The position numbers and the translations under genes were made by a program. From assembly GCA_035235625.1 (NCBI GenBank), contig CP141141.1, forward strand, positions 43,609,719 through 43,673,718: a stretch of 64,000 nt of DNA, in the 5' to 3' direction. Under the pieces are notes generated by a model. It did not search any database, had not been told where the DNA came from, and saw only the letters and a program-made list of their open reading frames with translations. Of this stretch, positions 60,691-64,000 are shown in pieces (positions within the stretch are counted from its first letter, which is position 1; each line of letters begins with the position of its first letter). Source of the DNA: Saururus chinensis. Its lineage: Eukaryota > Streptophyta > Magnoliopsida > Piperales > Saururaceae.

Positions 60691-62600
60691 TCTATGCAAG
60701 TCCACGGAAGGGCACTTTTTATCATTTCACATTTATTATATCTCTTCATGCCAATAAAAGGAAGGGTATATTGGACTTTTTATGTCTTTTCACAACTGCC
60801 CATATTTGTACTCGCCAGATACAATTACTATCAATAAAGTCATTACGAAAGTACTTTTAGTTTGATGCCTTTTTTAAAATTTGATCTAGTAAATAATTAT
60901 ACACGATAATTTACATCCATGAGTGCATGATTACATGCAAATAAAAAGACAAGATTATTTAGCTTTTCTATGAACACCGGTTTAGAGGGCAACAAAGTGA
61001 AAGTAAAAATATGTGATGAGGGCAACAAATCGACACTAGGTTGGTCTAGTATGCCCACCTCTTTGACACTTTGTTGACGTATTGTTTATATTGTTGATGA
61101 TAAAATAATATGCATATCACTACATACATGTATGAATATTGTTCATTATCTTCATTTCGTCGGTGACCTTATTGATGATCTAAAAAATTAAGAACAAAAA
61201 CTCAAATCTTTATTCCAAACAATTTTTCTTTGAATAAAAATCCAATAGAAGTATTCAAAAGGAGGAAATCGGCCACTTGAAACACAATTTCAACATAAAA
61301 GCACTCCAAATTCAAATTTACCATGAAAGCACCATCCATCACATTCTACTTTAAAACTAACATAATTCACAAGTTTATAATCATGAAGAATGTGAAGAAA
61401 ATTAGAAATAATAAAGTACCTTTCTTTAAGAATCAAGCAAGGATTGAAATCCAACCTCACATATGCAATCTTCTTTTGCTTCTTAGGTGCATTGTCATGG
61501 AGGTGCCTAGGAAGTGTCATCCGTGTGGCACTCACAAGACCAAATAGCCAAGTGAGTAAGCCTTTTTTGGTCAAGGTCATGTCCTCATGCCATTTGATCG
61601 AGCGTCTAGCCTGCGAAGCCGAGCAACAAACCCATCCTAAGGCTGACGTGCGAATGTGCCGAGACAATCCCCAAGCGAGCTCGCTGGAGGGGGATGCAAT
61701 CTGGCAATGCACATATCCAACTTAGGCAATTCGGACATCCAACATTCTATCTCAAACAAGTGCATAAAAATGTCATTATTTCCAATAAGGCTAAACGGCC
61801 ACCCCCATAAGTTAGAGAGCCCCATCCCCCAAGGGACGGGGCTCCTGACATGATAACTAGCAACTCAACAAGTCTTCCTTGTCATTTGAGATAACCAGTT
61901 TCAAGGCTAGGCACCATACTAATAGCTCATATATTTCAACTCACCAAGTTTCCCCTATATAGTACAAGAAATTTCTTGCATTTTGTTAGAGTGACAGTCA
62001 AAGTGGTTGTACAGGTATGGTCCCTCCAAAGTTTGCCAAACAGCCCCAATACACTCCACAAGACCCTCCAACATTATTTAGGGGGGAAGGGACATCTTAA
62101 GACTCCAAATATGTGCTAGCCAACTAAGTGTCCCAACATGGCCAACTATGTGTGCATCATTGTGTGCATTCTGCGCAACGTTGTGCACACATGTTGCGCA
62201 CTATTGCGGGCCTTTCTCGCAACTTGTGCACACATGGTGTGCAACGTTGCAAGCAATTCTTGCAAAGCATACACACTTAGTAAACAACTCTTCCACATGT
62301 ATGTGTGCCCTAGCATGTGTCACATATAGTTTGCTTCACTACCCCGTGATAGCATGTACCTCTCAAATCATCTCCGGATGCCCTTCCACCAGCTCTCAAA
62401 TTCTCCTTAGACTCCTATTTTCCCCCAAAATCGGTTTTCACTCCCCTTTTACACTGACCAGAGTCCAAATCGTCAAAACCACCTTGTTCTTCGAAATAAC
62501 TTGTGCATGTAGTTATCACTAACAGCCTATCAATGTGTTGATGCCCACCAACAGTGAAGGTATGCAAGTCCATTGGTAGCTTACTTACATGTTGATGTAT
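60691..62600. other. Intergenic DNA, nothing recognised
   Basis: Frames at 61290-61725 on both strands have no family similarity I can identify. At 62130-62260 the strings TTGTGCACACATGTTGCGCA and TTGTGCACACATGGTGTGCA repeat, with related GCAACGTTG pieces, which suggests a small internal duplication or palindromic sequence. Confidence 0.4.
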
Positions 62601-64000
62601 GCCGATGTTGTAGACAAGTGGTCTACATAGATTTTTCATCGAAGGAGAAAGGGAGGGGATTAGGCTAAAGACAACTAATTTAAAATAACTAATCTATTCT
62701 TCATTGATTTTTTGACTTTATCAAATAGGGCATAGCTAAAATTAGAATAACTAATCTATTCTTCATTAATTCTAATAGAGCTTCTAATTAGAATGGGCCT
62801 CTAACATAAACCTAAGCCCAAAAAAATATTGATTACTCTAAAATACAATCACTAATAATTAAATCCTAATTATACTACGAATCTTAAAGGTGGACCCAAC
62901 CCCTTGGGCGGGTCATAACATTCCTCGCTTCTGCTCCACCTCATCCTCAAGGTGGTCATTGGTGCGTGCAACGTAGGTGAAAATATGAACTTGGTTCATC
63001 TATGTTCCGTTTTATAAGAACCAATACTCGCATGTGGAACAAAAACTAGCCCTAATGGAAATGGTAAGAGGCACAATCCCACAAAGCACATACAAGAAGG
63101 GAAATGAATGTGGGGACCTTGTTGGACCCGCGTTGGAAGCACCAATAACCTTTGGACTATGACATGGACCATACAATCGAATCCATGATAATGGGGAGTT
63201 GAACAGATCAGGGAAGCGAGCGGGGGTCTTGGTCATATGCAATTGTCCAACAAAAGTCAAGTGTTGATTGGTTTGCCAATAATAATCAGCAAATGCACCC
63301 GGGGCAAATAGGAGCTGGAGCATACCCGTGATAGAACCACACCGAAAAACAACAATAAGTCTGCTAAGTCCATAAGAAAACTAAAAATGTTGAAGATTAG
63401 AGAAGTCTAGGTAGAAACAGGGACGATGGTCCTGTTCGAAATAGGGAACAACCCTAGAGAAGGAAATTGCTTCTGGCAGATAATTGAGCAGAGGCAAATG
63501 CTTTAGAGGTGTCATGCATGATCTGCCAAGGAGATTGGCAACTAAACCAGCCAGCGTGAGAGGAAGCTTACCGGAATCAACTGTCAAGGAGAACTTGAGC
63601 TCGTCAATCACTACTGCCACTGGTGGTTCAGCCACTGCTAAACTGACCAAAAAAATGTGGGGGCATCATGCGATGCTTGAACGGGTGGTGGGCGGAGGAG
63701 CAAACGTCATTGCTGGAACAAGAGACTATAGAAGAGGCCATATGGAGGAGGTCTAACTAAGTGAAATGGATGCCTTTTTCTGGAATCATCATCGTCCTAG
63801 GTGCCCTCATTTCTGGCTAGTTGCATTGAGCCTAACCAGACTTTCTTCTCTGATCTACCGGTTTCATATGTAGGATCATGGTCATCTTCAATGTCAGGGG
63901 ACATGAGTAGGACAGAATTGATGGGAGCTACAGAGGGAGAATGAGCGGTGGTGGGGATGGCCATATGATCCTGAATGTTGTGTCGTCAATGGCTTTAAAA
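62601..64000. other. Possible retrotransposon-derived sequence at the window edge
   Basis: At 62926-62965 the minus strand reads TTGAGGATGAGGTGGAGCAG followed by TGTTATGACCCGCCC, which recalls the end of a gypsy polyprotein (LEDEVE) running into an LTR that starts with TG. A string ATAACTAATCTATTCTTCATT is duplicated at about 62685 and 62745. The minus-strand frames at 63012-63650 were not recognised. The element cannot be defined because the window ends. Confidence 0.25.

Noticed and set aside
61290-61725. 140-aa minus-strand and 93-aa plus-strand proteins
   Set aside because: Overlapping frames without recognisable similarity and no supporting splice or promoter context.

Overview
This is nuclear DNA of a flowering plant. 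Genes have spliced exons with GT..AG introns, plant-only families (LEA_2/NHL, PLS-class PPR, DUF1644, MEKK1-type MAPKKK, GH28 polygalacturonase), Stowaway-like MITEs, and Ty3/gypsy and LINE debris. Several first exons are very GC-rich while the surroundings are AT-rich, which suggests a monocot. That is an inference; the species cannot be read from the window.

Seven protein-coding genes can be modelled exon by exon. They are an LEA_2/NDR1-HIN1-like membrane protein (minus, 1682-2872), a CLB19-type PPR editing factor (plus, 11155-12678), a conserved plant protein of unknown function (minus, 15299-19976, 5 coding exons), a calponin-homology protein with a C-terminal membrane anchor (plus, 27278-32883, 8 exons), a MEKK1-like MAP3K (minus, 40606-44670 or 44718, 8 exons), a polygalacturonase (plus, 51607-53507, 4 exons) and a DUF1644 zinc-finger protein (minus, 55679-56626, with an inferred 5'UTR exon near 59725). 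All reading frames join cleanly across the proposed splice sites.

The space between genes is repeat-rich. A complete solo LTR (4317-6282) with TGTAAC/GTTACA ends and a 5-bp AGAAG target duplication sits in a purine-rich repeat. At 6700-9822 there is a 3.1-kb foldback structure whose two ~1.2-kb arms are diverged inverted copies, each with an inward-facing TATA box and a distinctive 66-bp GC-rich repeat. Other pieces are a HAESA-like LRR pseudogene fragment between inverted MITE ends (22269-23020), a chloroplast small-heat-shock-protein pseudogene (37105-37410), a FAR1-like remnant (47390-48260), a decayed gypsy pol with 3' LTR (48880-50986), a LINE fragment inside a UTR intron (58020-58370), TA-flanked palindromic MITEs, and several minisatellites.

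The genes do not form a pathway or cluster; they look like ordinary neighbours with separate roles (plastid RNA editing, MAPK signalling, cell-wall degradation, membrane proteins). I found no convincing undescribed multi-gene system. The most unusual structures are the foldback element, the hairpin array inside the solo LTR and the MITE-bounded gene fragment.
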